This document shows positions 52,195 to 62,341 of a stretch of 64,000 nt of DNA, in pieces (position 1 is the first letter of the stretch; every line of letters starts with the position of its first letter). A model generated the notes under the pieces. The model ran no database searches and was not told the DNA's origin. It worked only from the letters and a program-made list of their open reading frames with translations. The position numbers and the translations under genes were made by a program. The stretch is from the NCBI GenBank assembly GCA_050084515.1, contig CM114273.1:42284001-42348000 (forward strand), read 5' to 3'. This DNA is from Blasia pusilla (Eukaryota > Marchantiophyta > Marchantiopsida > Blasiales).

Positions 52195-52686
52195 GGTAAG
52201 GGCTCTAAATTTGTATTCAAATTGTCTTTCTCCGACGGGTTGCATCTCTGCATGCAACCCGTCGGATTTTTTGAGCTGGGTCTATTTGCAATCCGTCGGA
52301 AAGCGACGGGTTGCAAATTTACCGTAAGTATCAATTGGTGAATGCAACCCGACAAGTTGCAAGTGCTAATGCTTTTGCAATTTTTCTGGAATGATGCAAC
52401 CCGTTTGAAAGCGACGAGTTGCTCTTAGCCAACCATGGGCTTCTCTAAGCGAGCAACCTGTCACCTTTCGACGGGTTGCTCATGGACAAAAAAATCACAA
52501 GACACTTGTAAAACAACCTGTCGGACTCCGACAGGTTGCTCCAATGTTAGGATTATAAAGAAGTTCTCTGGGGTTAAGCGAAGTTCTTTGGGGACGTGTT
52601 GCAAATTATGTCACCATACTGAGAGTAGACCAGTGGCCAAGTAGCTCTTTGTTGTTGCTGACATTGTTTCCAACGCTTCTTCACAG
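52195..52686 (+). repeat. Intron 3 of gene 2 with palindromes, copy B
   Basis: GTAAGG donor, TTCACAG acceptor. Palindromes near 52,232, 52,290, 52,397, 52,454 and 52,515, several with mismatched arms. Confidence 0.7.
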
Positions 52687-52822
52687 ATTGACCACTCCTA
52701 TGTTTACTGCTTTGTTCGGCCCGAGCACAACTTCCAGGTGTTTAAGATCCTGGATCCTGTGGATCCATGCTCTGATGGGTACATCTTAGATTGTTTATAC
52801 AATTCCCCCCCGGGAACAAATG

Positions 52823-53125
52823 GGACAACGAGGCGAGGATCCTATGCAACCCATCAAAGTACGACGGGTTGTCGTAGGAAATCCATCTGAGGTCTAGTAC
52901 ATCACGACTCTGACGAAATCAGACCTAGGACCCTTACGGGTTGCAAATACCAAAATATAGTTTGTTTGCAACCAAAAAGACTCTATGGCTTTGGTACCAT
53001 CTATGTCCGACGGGTTGCAAATTTTCCGAGTCTGACGTGTCTTAACCATTCGGATTCCCAAAATTTGCAACATGTGGGACTCCGACAGATTGTAACTTGT
53101 TGAAATCCGACGGATTGAACTAACT
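52823..53125. other. Short stretch with decayed palindromes
   Basis: No gene. Degenerate palindromes (for example 52,847-52,872 and 53,064-53,092) suggest leftover MULE sequence between copy B's break and the copia LTR. Confidence 0.45.
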
Positions 53126-53431
53126 ATTGAAGATTGAGTTACAATCAAACTCATGAGACACCTGAATGGCTATATTTGGTACTCACACAAATTAGGGAAG
53201 CTTAATATTGGTTAGTCAGTTAAGCGCGATTATCTTAACTAGGGTTAGTTAATTAGTCTAACTCGAGACTATGGTTAAGGTTAGGGTTAGGGTTTCTTGT
53301 ACAAACCCTATATAATTGAGAAGGGGACCAACCTCCACTTATTCTCTCATCGCAAATTTTGTTCTCCATGGTGGTGTGTGAGTGCGAGAGCCGTTTCCCA
53401 CCAATTATGCTTCTTTAGCAGTTTTTCCACA
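53126..53431 (+). mobile_element. Ty1/copia LTR
   Basis: Ends with CCACA directly before a TGGTATCAAAGC primer site. The left limit is uncertain (53,098-53,126). It includes TTAGGGTTAGGGTTT at 53,281, which looks like plant telomere repeat but is only two units, and a TATATAA at about 53,310. Confidence 0.6.
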
Positions 53432-53443
53432 TGGTATCAAAGC
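53432..53443 (+). promoter_or_regulatory. Copia primer binding site (tRNA-Met type)
   Basis: TGGTATCAAAGC differs by one base from the usual TGGTATCAGAGC complementary to initiator methionine tRNA in plant copia elements. Confidence 0.7.
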
Positions 53444-53931
53444 GATAGGAGAACATCACTTGAAATTCTTGGTGTTTGAGGAGAGAAGACAGGCAAGAGA
53501 AGGAAAATTTTCAGTTTGGGAGAAGGGGATTTTGTTCTGAGCTCAATGGGTGCAGATTTCATGTGGAGCTTTAATGGTGATAAAACTTTGGAGGCATTTT
53601 TTAGGGCTTTCCCGGTCGATTTAGCCATATAGGTCCATAGTGGCTAGAACGATGCCAAAAGTTGGTTCTAGCCGTATTGTGGAGCTGGTCGAGAGGTTTT
53701 CAACGCACCCAAAATTACTTGATTCTGACATTCTGAGCTCTTGTAGTAGCAATTTAACTGTAGAAAAGTGCAATTAGTGAAGAAAATTTGTGCAGTTTGC
53801 TCTCTACAGGCCAATTTCGACTAGTTCTTTCATACCGTTGATCAATTTTGGAAAATTTCAAGTCAATTTTTATGAAAGAGTGGTCTATATTTCAATTGGA
53901 GTAGAAGAGAGCCTGAAATTACATTTTGTGG

Positions 53932-54120
53932 ATGAAATCGTTTGTCATGGAGTATTCCTCAACAGCAATCACAGGTGAGAAGCTAGATAAGCAGAATTAC
54001 AATATATGGAACTTTTGCATGAAAAAATTTCTCATGGATCGAGAACTATGGGAGCTTGTCATAGATGATGAGGCCAAGCCAGAAGGTGACTCGACAGACT
54101 TGAATGCCGTTGGTGCAACG
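53932..54120 (+). pseudogene. gag: Ty1/copia gag N-terminus, truncated
   Basis: MKSFVMEYSSTAITGEKLDK then NYNIWNFCMKKFLMDRELWE, the conserved start of copia Gag (L-x-G-x-NY-x-W). After about 60 codons the sequence switches at 54,120 to inverted MULE tail, so the rest of the element is missing here. The minus-strand RNase H fragment at 38.4 kb is a different remnant. Confidence 0.7.
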
Positions 54121-54406
54121 TTGGCTGATAACTCAAGCAGCCAACCTATCGGAATCCGACAGCTTACTTGGAAATGGTTAAAAAGTTGCAGTGGTCAAAA
54201 AGTGAAAAGTTGGAACCTGTCGGAATCATACGGGTTGCAAAATTATAATTTTGAGTAGCTAGAAGAACACAATCCACAAGTCCAAAAAAAATATTGAGCA
54301 AACTTTTCCAAACACCATTATCGGTTGAAAAAATCTCGTCCTTTATTACATCCGAAGGAATCTCGGAAATGTACATTTGATCTAGTCTATGATTTCTTCA
54401 GCCTTT
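54121..54406 (-). mobile_element. Inverted MULE tail scrap
   Basis: Reverse complement of the 61.89-62.18 kb region, including the end of the conserved 3' frame and two palindromes; cut at both ends. Confidence 0.65.
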
Positions 54407-54428
54407 ATTAATCCATGTGTATATTCAT

Positions 54429-55659
54429 AAGCAGGAATTGACGGTGGACGAAGCGCTCGATTGGTCGCAGGTCACTCCCGTCTGCTTACCAAGAAAGAGC
54501 GGAGCGGTCACTAGTGGGAGCGCTGGCCAGCCCACCGCCAAGCTTAAACAAAGACTAAAGCAACATCCGCATACTTTGGCTTCGGGCAAAGTCGAGGGAA
54601 TCACCGAACTACCAAGACCGAAGCGCGGCAGGGTCAATTTCGGAACACCCTCGGAACCAGAACTGCTACTCATGAGGACTCCGATGAGACGCCTCGTGCT
54701 AGCGATCACCGCCCTGCACTTCGTTTCATGTCTAAGACAGCCAACGATATGGTGTGGTTCTTGAATTTAACTGTTCCGGTCATGAATCAACTGCAACACG
54801 TTCTCCACCTGGATGACATAGCGATGGTGGACGAGTATTTACAAGGCCTACATGACCTCAATTGTCGGTCTCAGGCTTCGGACAAGCACGAAGTACAGCG
54901 GAAAGTAGCGGAAACAACTCTTCAGTTGCGGGACCAAGAACTCGAAGACACAAAACCACGCTTCGTAAAGTTCAAAGCGACTTAGTCCATAATCAATACG
55001 AAGCACGAAATGCGCGCCAATGGGAGAGCTTGGCGATTAACCTGGAGTGTGGGGCTGATCAATTAGTTTCACAGATCAAGGAAGCTTTGCACCTCATTCA
55101 ACAATATCGACACCAGATACATCGTGTGCACAACGAATTCAAGAAATTGGCCACCCAACATGTTGAATCTTCAAAATTGCTTCAAGAACAACAAGAAACG
55201 AACAAAGACTTATTGGCGCAATGGTCAGAGGTTACACGGAGGATCGCGGTATTGGAGGCGGAGTAGAAACTGCTTAATGAAGTGCAGTTAGACCCGGAAG
55301 ATGTCAAAGAGTTAATCGAGGAAGCTGCCAAGAGTTTCGAAGAACAAATGAATGAAGAAATCGACTACATCAACAAACATTGGAAGCGCCAATTCAACAA
55401 TCATAAAAAATCTCTTCCACAAGTTGTACCCACTCTTTCAATTACTCTTGAAGACTTACCATTATTTACTCCATCTGATTTCTTAGTCCAGAACGAAGTA
55501 CTAGGGAGTAAATTAGTTGTTAACAAGTCGCGAGAAAGAATGCGCAATCATACCCCTAACATTATCAACAAACCTTCTACTATTCACGGTCGTTTTGCAC
55601 CTACACCTGAATTTGATAGTTTAGACGGTACTTTTATGGAGATAGGAGAGACATCATGA
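54429..55659 (+). pseudogene. Coiled-coil gag-like protein, copy 2
   Basis: Adds N-terminal sequence not seen in copy 1: a Lys/Arg-rich part (AKLKQRLKQHPH, RPKRGRVNFGTPSEPELLL), then MVWFLNLTVPVMNQLQHVLH and VDEYLQGLHDLNC. The coiled-coil middle (LVSQIKEALHLIQQYRHQIH; TQHVESSKLLQEQQETNKDL) and the tail PNIINKPSTIHGRFAPTPEF match copy 1. A frame change near 54,700, another near 54,955 and a TAG at 55,264 break it. I know no named family; no zinc knuckle is visible. Confidence 0.55.
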
Positions 55660-55698
55660 AGTGTTCGCCGGGGCGGCTCACATTTGAGGGAGGGGGTA

Positions 55699-56912
55699 TG
55701 TGATACCCATAATTTTGTACTCTTGAAGAATATATCTTTTTATTCAACGAAGACTCTTGTATATTATGATTTTGATTATGATTATTTATTATTATGAGGA
55801 AGAATGAGTGAATCACGAAGCTCCTGGGACAAGGCAGAGAGATGGAAGATCAAGGATTTGCCTTAGAGGAGAGGAAAACGCAATAACAAAGTCTCAAGAC
55901 TCAGAATGAAGCTTAACGAAGCTCAACGAAGATGTACGAAACTCTGTCTTTGAAGTGCTTCGCTACATAATGAAGCATCATAAAGAAAAGAAGAAAGAAG
56001 TACTTCGCTCTTGCATGAAGCACAAAGCACCGGATATAAGAACGAAGCATGGAGTACTTCGTCCTCATGAAGTCCAACGAAGCGAACCTAAGAAGGACTG
56101 TGATTTCAAGTGACACATATTAGAACAGTTAAACTAGGAAAGGGCGCGACCCTTTGTATCAAATTGGTAGTTAGGACAGTTTTGTACCGCGGATTCATAG
56201 GGATCGTAGGAAAAGCTAAGAGAACCATAGATCTAGGTAGTTAGAAATAGTGAAGAGACACTAGCTTCATCAAGAACGTTTCGAATCTTTGGATCACTTC
56301 CACTCCAGCGAATATTTAAGAAGCAAGGCAGAAGCCATAATCATCATTCTCTTACGAAGTCCTTATGTTGTAGGAATGGTCCGAGCAAGAGAGTAGTACC
56401 CTCTCGAGCTTGTATACACTTTGAAGCTTTCTCGTTCTTGATGGAGTAGTAAAGCAATCATTCATTCATTCTGATGTGCGATGCTTATGTCTGAGTATTC
56501 TTTTTGGGTCTGCAGAATGAAGAGTAAATCGGGCGAACCTTTCTCATCAGTGAAATAATCAACATGAGTTGTAGGAAATCTGTTTGATAGAGAGTAACCT
56601 ACCGAGACGGATTGAGTTCCGAAAGTAGGAGAAGTCAACTTTTGTGTTGAGATCTCTGCGAGGTTTCTTGATGTCGAGAGGATAATCTACCTAAACATGC
56701 TGTCAATTCCACTAGAGAGAATCGAGAAAAGATCCTTTGGTACTAGGAAAAATCAGAAGATATTGATAAGATATTGAATATAACTCATCCACAGTTAAAT
56801 ACCACTATTACCACATAATTGTAATTCCGAACTCTCTTTTCATCAAACAATGATCCTCTTGGGGATCGAACTTATTAAAACTACTATAAAATAGAAACAC
56901 TTGTACATTACA
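55699..56912 (+). mobile_element. Right LTR of copy 2
   Basis: TGTGATACCC to CATTACA, 1214 bp, about 50 bp longer than copy 1's LTR and clearly diverged in the GAAGC-rich part. Confidence 0.8.
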
Positions 56913-57049
56913 TGGTCAAAAAGTGAAAAGTTGCAAGCCGTGGAAATCCGGCGGGTTGCAAAATAGAAGTCCTCGGAGTACAAAGACGATCACATTCGAG
57001 AAGACCAAAAAAGATATTCAGCAAACTTTTACAAACACCATCGCGGGGA

Positions 57050-57350
57050 TCTCGCCTTGTTACGCACGACGAGGGAAGCGTAGAACCCGTGAGAGACCAA
57101 CGAGTTGCCCGAATACCTCGCCTTGTTACCCCATGACGAGGGAAGCGTGAAACCCATCAGAGACCAACGGGTTGCACGTTCGACGAGTCCTGAATACCTC
57201 GCCTTAGGGAAGCGTGCAACCCGTTAGAGACCGACGGGTTGCACGTTCGACGGGTTTCCTGAATACCTCGCTTTAGGGAAGCGTGCAACCCGTTAGAGAC
57301 CGACGGGTTGCAGGTTCGAAAAGTTTGACGGGTTGCACGTTTTCCACGTG
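57050..57350. promoter_or_regulatory. Promoter palindrome array, copy C
   Basis: Variant palindromes with GTTAGAGACCGAC centres at 57,212 and 57,281 (69 bp apart), flanked by GAATACCTCGC as in the copy B array. Confidence 0.6.
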
Positions 57351-57428
57351 CAAAGCACCATAATGGCCAACGTGACCGTTGGTGCAATGGTTCCCATGAA
57401 CCAACAGTCAACTTAATAGCTTGAAAAG

Positions 57429-57434
57429 TATAAA
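57429..57434 (+). promoter_or_regulatory. TATA box of gene 2 (copy C)
   Basis: GAAAAGTATAAAAGGCAG, 318 bp before the ATG at 57,747. Confidence 0.6.
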
Positions 57435-59056
57435 AGGCAGAGATCTTGGTCGTTTACCTTTTTCATTCACCAATTTCAGTTGCAGCTCTCCTCCCTATAG
57501 TTGAGGTTTCTGTGTCCGCTGATCACATCAGTTATGTTGAACCCTTTTTTGGAAGATAATGACGCTCCAACACACGACGCTTTGAGAGTTGGGTTTAGGC
57601 AATCCCCTCTGCTAGAAGGTAACGACGCTCCAACACACAACGCTTCGAGAATTGTGTTTAGGCACTCCATTGAGGCTCTGAGGGGTCTCCAGTGCATAAG
57701 AGCAGATTACATTGACGAGGAAGAAGGACTCACTCAACGTGCACCATGACGAGGAAGAAAACACAAGCAATGAAGGTAGGGAGCATTACTCCCAAGTCCA
57801 TCAAGACTCCTGCCTCGTCATCTCTTGGTCCTCGCTTGGCGAATGAGATAAGGAAACAAGAAGTAGAGGAGCAAGAAATGCACATGCAAGAGGTTCTGGA
57901 AAAGCTTGCTCTTGAGGAGCTCGCAAAGCTCCTATCCCACAACAGAAAAGAGATTGCAAATCAAAGCGATTGTCGCAACCCCTCAGACTCCGACAAATTG
58001 GACATCCTCATAATCTTGCGAGAGTGCTGCAACCCATCGTAGTCCAACGGGTTACACTCTCTGTTCATGACTCTCTGGTGCAACCACACGGAAACCGATG
58101 GGTTGTAGTATTGTAAACTTGTGTTTGGATTTATAGGATTGTATCCAAGGGGAAATTCACCCACCACTGGATCCAAGATTGCGACAGGGTCAAGAAGGTG
58201 CTTACGACGCACTCGGCGGAGTACAAGGGATTCCTCGATGACGATTTGGTCGATGAGATGCTAGCAAAGGGAGCTCAAACAAAGAAGAAGACTTGGGTAA
58301 ATACCTTATCTCCTAAGATGTAGCCGTCATGATTCTGTGCTGGTCCAATATCCAGGCTGCCAAGAAGAGCGCCACATTGGAACTAGAGCAAAGGGAGAAC
58401 GAGGTCGAAATGGGCTAAATTCATTTAGGTTCCCATATCTGCATCTACAACGTACACTGCAAGCAAGCTGCAGCGTTACATTGCAATCCTCAACCCTAAA
58501 CTTGGCTCGGAGTTCTACAAGGAGTTGAAGGCGATAATCAAGCGCCAACGGAAGAGGGACGAAGACCAATAGGGTGGAATCGGAGAGAAAATGTCTCTGA
58601 ACTGCATGTAGAGGTTTGCGTTGTCCGCGATATTTGAGTTTAGGCAAATGTGATTGATGAAAATCAGTCTCAAGGGCATTGAGGCGTAAAAGCGGGCAAC
58701 ACATCACCCTCTGGGAGTATCAGATCCAATGACCTCCCATTGGCTACGGGAATGGTCCTTCTAGGATGCGCAACGCCTTCTCGGGAAGTCGATGATCATG
58801 GGTCTACAAGCGGAGCTGAAGAAGATTGAGCCAATTCCACAGGAAGCAAAAGATTTTGAACTGTGGCTTGATGACATCAGAGATAAGCGGACAAAAAACC
58901 CAGGCTTTCGGACAATGGTCAAGAATTACATCCTCCCTGAGGCAGATTTGGACGAAGAAATAGACTCGCAAAAATGAGATTTCACAAAGAAAAAGCGGGA
59001 TCTTCAAGAGCAGGCGGTCGACTCATCCTGACAAAGAGCTGCCCAGCGGATGGTGT

Positions 59057-59694
59057 TGCAATGTATAAGTGGTTCTAAAATTGATCTTTTTACAAAAAAA
59101 TACGATTTTGATCCCCAAGAGGATCACGATTATGTGAAAAGAGAGTTGAAGATGACGGTTATCTAGCAAAAGTTGTAATTAAGTGTGTATAATTTAGATT
59201 CAATGACTTATCAACGTCTTCAGATCTCTCTTAGTACCACGATTTCTTTCCTCTATTCTCTCTAGTGGAGTTGAAATCACGCTCAAGTAGATCTTCACTC
59301 AACATCAAAGAACCTCATAGAGACCTCAACAAGAAGTTGGCTTCTCCTACTTTCGGAACTTAATCCGTCTAGGCAGGCTACTCTCTGTCGAACAAACTTC
59401 TTACAACTCCGTGTTGATTATTCTAATGATGGAAGTGTTCTCCTGATTCACTCTTCACTCTACAGACTCAGACATATGGATTGCACATCAGAATGAAGAA
59501 ATGAGTGCTTACTACTCCATCAAGAACGAGAAAGCTTCAAAGTCTTATACAAGCTCGAGAGGGTACTACTCCCTTGCTCGGACCATTCCTACAGCATAAG
59601 GACTTCGTGAAAGAATGATGAGGATAGCTACTTTCATGCTTCTTAAATATCTTCCGAGGCAGTAGTAGGTCCAAAGATCTGAAGCGTCTCTTCT
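59057..59694 (-). mobile_element. Gag-like element LTR fragment inside MULE C
   Basis: Reverse-oriented LTR end (TGCAATGTATAAG for TGTAATGTCTAAG) with GATCCCCAAGAGGATC and the line about GAGAGGGTACTACTCCCTTG shared with the other LTRs. It stops mid-LTR at 59,694, where gene 2 sequence returns with part of the exon lost. Confidence 0.7.
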
Positions 59695-60102
59695 GGATGA
59701 GCTGCAAAGTTTCAGTTCCGAAGCGTCGACACCTGCCATTGACAAATTGACAATGATGGGACGGAAGCTTCAACGAGACGGGCACACTCCCTTTACGGTC
59801 CATGGGGAGGTCGAGGAGGTGGCGGTGGATCTCCTCGTCACTGATTTGCCCTCAGGGTTGCGCTTGTGGGATGACAATCCGTCTGACAGTGTCCCAGACT
59901 AGAATGTCCCTCTTACCTATCACCAAATAGCGCTCCTGTTTTCTTTTGCAGACGCTTATCTCAGTGATAGGGGTTGTTTCTTGGTCTTGACTGGAGGGAG
60001 CGAGGATGAGCTCTTCAACTTGTAGTATGTGAAGAGGTCGCTAAAGTGGAGGCCGGCACAATCGTGGATCATCAAGAACGATCGACGACGAGTCAAATCC
60101 AA

Positions 60103-60611
60103 GTAAGGGCTCTAAATCCATATACAATTTTTCCTGCTCTCACTAGTCACATCTCTACGTGCAACCCGTTGGATCATCTGAGCTGGTGACTGCGGTGTTG
60201 CAATCCATCTAAAAACGACAGGTTGCAAATTTACCACAAGTCTCTATTGGGTGAATGCAACCCGTTGGAACAAGACGAGTTGTAAGTGCTTATGCTTTTC
60301 CTTGTGTTTCTAGAATAATGCAACCCGTCTAAAAGCGACGGGTTGCTCTTAGCCAACCATGGGCTGCTCTAAGCCAGCAAGCTGTTGGGTTCCGATGGGT
60401 TGCTCATGGCCAAAAAAATCACCAACACTTGTAAAACAACCCGTCGGACTCCGACAAGTTGCTCCAATGTTTGGACTATAACGAAGTTCTCTTGGGTTAA
60501 GCGAAGTTCTTTGGGGACGTGTTGCACATTGTGTCACCATACTGAGAGCAGACCAGCCATCAAGTAGCTCTTTCTTGTTGCTGACATTGTTTCCAACCTG
60601 CTTCTTTACAA
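60103..60611 (+). repeat. Intron 3 of gene 2 with palindromes, copy C
   Basis: Five or so decayed palindromes at 60,160-60,460 (for example around 60,318 and 60,438), in the same relative positions as in copy B. Confidence 0.65.
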
Positions 60612-61576
60612 ATGGACCACTCCTAAGTTTGCAGCTTTGTTCGGCCCAAGCACAACTTCCAAGTGTTTAAGATCCTGGATCCAGTGGATCCATGCTCCGA
60701 TGGGTATAACTTAGATAGTTTATACAATATCCCCCCGGAATTTACATGCAAGACAGTACCCCCTTACTTGGAGGAAGGGAAAAGTCTCCAGCCCTTATGC
60801 AAACGCTCATCGAACTCAGCTCAAGGCCGGGTGACTTGGTGTTCAACTTAGTGGGCCTTTCACGGGCGAGTATCTGAGGCGCCTGGCATAGTGGCAGGAA
60901 CATTCTCTGCCTTGAGGGAAGGCAAGACCTGTTTGACCTTTGCAAAGAGGCAAAGGAAGATTACGACAACTAGTTGGGGCGTACAACTCTCCTCTGAAGC
61001 CGAGAGCTCCGGTTCCAGACCCACCATTGGTAGTGACACCATCGTCACTTCCCACAATTCCAAAAATTGGGAGGGCAAGGCCGATTGTAATTTTGGAAGA
61101 GCTCTCGGATGATGACGAGTGAGTTCAAAGAACTCAAGGACCCAGCTTGACTACAGCGTTTTGGAGTAGGGATTTATTTGATGATGAGGCAGAAGAATTC
61201 ATAGAATAGATCAAACGTACAGTTCCAAGCTTCCTTCAAATGTAATAAAGGACAAGATTTTTTTGAACGATGATGGTGTTTGTAAAAGTTTGTTGAATAT
61301 CTTTTCTGGTCTTGTCGAATGTGATCGTCTATGTACTCCGATAGTTTATTTTGCAACCCATTGGATTCCCACGAGTTGCAACTTTTCACTTTTTGACCAC
61401 TGCACCTTTTTAACTACTTCGAGGCAACCTGTCGGATTCCGACACGTCGGGTGCTTGAGAGATTGGACACTTTCCCTATTAGTCCAACTTTAGAGGCATT
61501 CTAGCGGGCTTCTTCACTTTGGCACCTTCCCCTAGTATCGTCAAACAAGGCGTAGGCTTCTTCTCTTCTCTGAGAC

Positions 61577-61897
61577 ATGTTGGATTCCTACTTCCTGTTG
61601 GATTTCCATCATGGTATTTCCAAGGACGAAGCACATATTGATATTGGATGGATGTCACATTGCAGAGCGTACAAGATATACTGCCGAGGAAGGCGGTGGG
61701 ACTCAAATCAGCTTACATGGGACCATTATGGTGTACCTAGGTGGGAGCCAAGGCTCTCGAATTCGCCAATATTTTCGATCCCTGTCTACAATCGGCCAGA
61801 GCAGTCACTTGTATCCCAGGACATTCCTTTTGTACAGGAACCTAGGAGAGTAAGGAGTAGATTTGTAGATGACGAGGCTGAAGAAATCATGGACTAG
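61577..61897 (+). CDS. Conserved 3' open frame, copy C
   Basis: Intact 106 codons with an ATG start (MLDSYFLLDFHHGISKDEAH), GWMSHCRAYKIYCRGRRWDS and RRVRSRFVDDEAEEIMD. That it is open here, where the rest of gene 2 is riddled with stops, argues for coding origin in the ancestor but is weak evidence of function now. No recognised family. Confidence 0.4.
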   Translation: MLDSYFLLDFHHGISKDEAHIDIGWMSHCRAYKIYCRGRRWDSNQLTWDHYGVPRWEPRLSNSPIFSIPVYNRPEQSLVSQDIPFVQEPRRVRSRFVDDEAEEIMD

Positions 61898-62341
61898 ATC
61901 AAATGTACATTTCCGAGATTCCTTCGGATGTAATAAAGGACAAAATTTTTCCAACCGATAATGGTGTTTGGAAAAGTTTGATGATTTTTTTGGACTAGTT
62001 TTTTTGGACTTTTGGATTTTGTTCTTCTAGCTACTCAGAATTACAATTTTGCAACCCGTATGATTCCGACGCATTGCAACTTTTCACTTTTTGAGCACTG
62101 CAACTTTTTAACCATTTCCAGGTAAGTTGTCGGATTCCGACAGGTTGGCTGCTTGAGTGATCAGACTCTTTCCCTGTGAGACCAACTTCTGAGGCATTGT
62201 GGCCGGCTTCTTAACTTTTGGCTCGTTCCCCTAGATTCGTCAAACCATTTGCATGCTTCTTTTCTTGTCTAAGATATATAGGATTCCTACTACATGTCGG
62301 ATTGCCATTTTGGATTCCCAACCTGTTGGATTTTCCTGGGT

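Larger units (their letters stand above)
48180..52822 (+). pseudogene. MULE gene 2 (methyltransferase-like accessory protein), copy B
   Basis: Best-preserved long copy. Exons 48,180-48,811, 48,922-49,383, 50,151-52,194 and a cut exon 4 (52,687-52,822). Exon 1 has a basic start (MSRKKSQANKAGSF) and a coiled coil (EIEEREREAEMHKHKLLAKR, EALKKQNAETEV). Exon 3 has a 362-residue open run from 51,086, including FSMYDMEMAQSMSNWEVEN, an Arg/Ser/Glu-rich linker, TMLGRKLQQNGHAPWTV, VDLLVADLPSG (motif IV site, 51,923-51,937) and SFADAYLNDKGCFLVLTRGS. Nonsense codons include 48,702, one after EYVSEI in exon 2 and a TAG in FFI-DGN shared with copy A. Exon 4 breaks off at 52,822. A complete protein would be about 1200 residues; cell location is unknown, though basic tracts would suit a nuclear protein. 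Confidence 0.65.
54407..56912 (+). mobile_element. Gag-like-only LTR element, copy 2
   Basis: Lacks its left LTR. It carries the longest ORF region of this family, a polypurine tract at 55,686-55,698 and a right LTR at 55,699-56,912 (1214 bp). The ORF stop (55,659) lies only 27 bp before the polypurine tract, as in the other copies, leaving no room for pol. Confidence 0.75.
57747..61123 (+). pseudogene. MULE gene 2, copy C
   Basis: Exon 1 (57,747 to about 57,960; MTRKKTQAMKVGSITPKSIK, then a short coiled coil) is joined to a palindrome intron; exon 3 starts at 58,137 (THHWIQDCDRVKKVLTTHS) with many stops; an LTR fragment occupies 59,057-59,694; exon 3 resumes with VEEVAVDLLVTDLPSG (59,843-59,857) and ends at 60,102. 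Exon 4 (60,612-61,123) keeps RPGDLVFNLVGL and ends ILEELSDDDE but is frameshifted, and its splice acceptor CAG is now CAA. Useful as an independent witness to the L-P-S-G motif IV change. Confidence 0.6.
56913..62341 (+). mobile_element. MULE C, heavily decayed
   Basis: Starts with a short inverted tail scrap (to about 57,040), then the palindrome-bearing promoter, gene 2 exons, the conserved 3' frame and the distal flank. It is cut at 62,342 by the third gag-like LTR element. No gene 1 or terminal repeat is seen. Exon 2 of gene 2 is missing, and an LTR fragment replaces the middle of exon 3. Confidence 0.65.

Noticed and set aside
53278-53297. Telomere repeat TTAGGG/TTTAGGG
   Set aside because: Only about two units inside a copia LTR; not an array.
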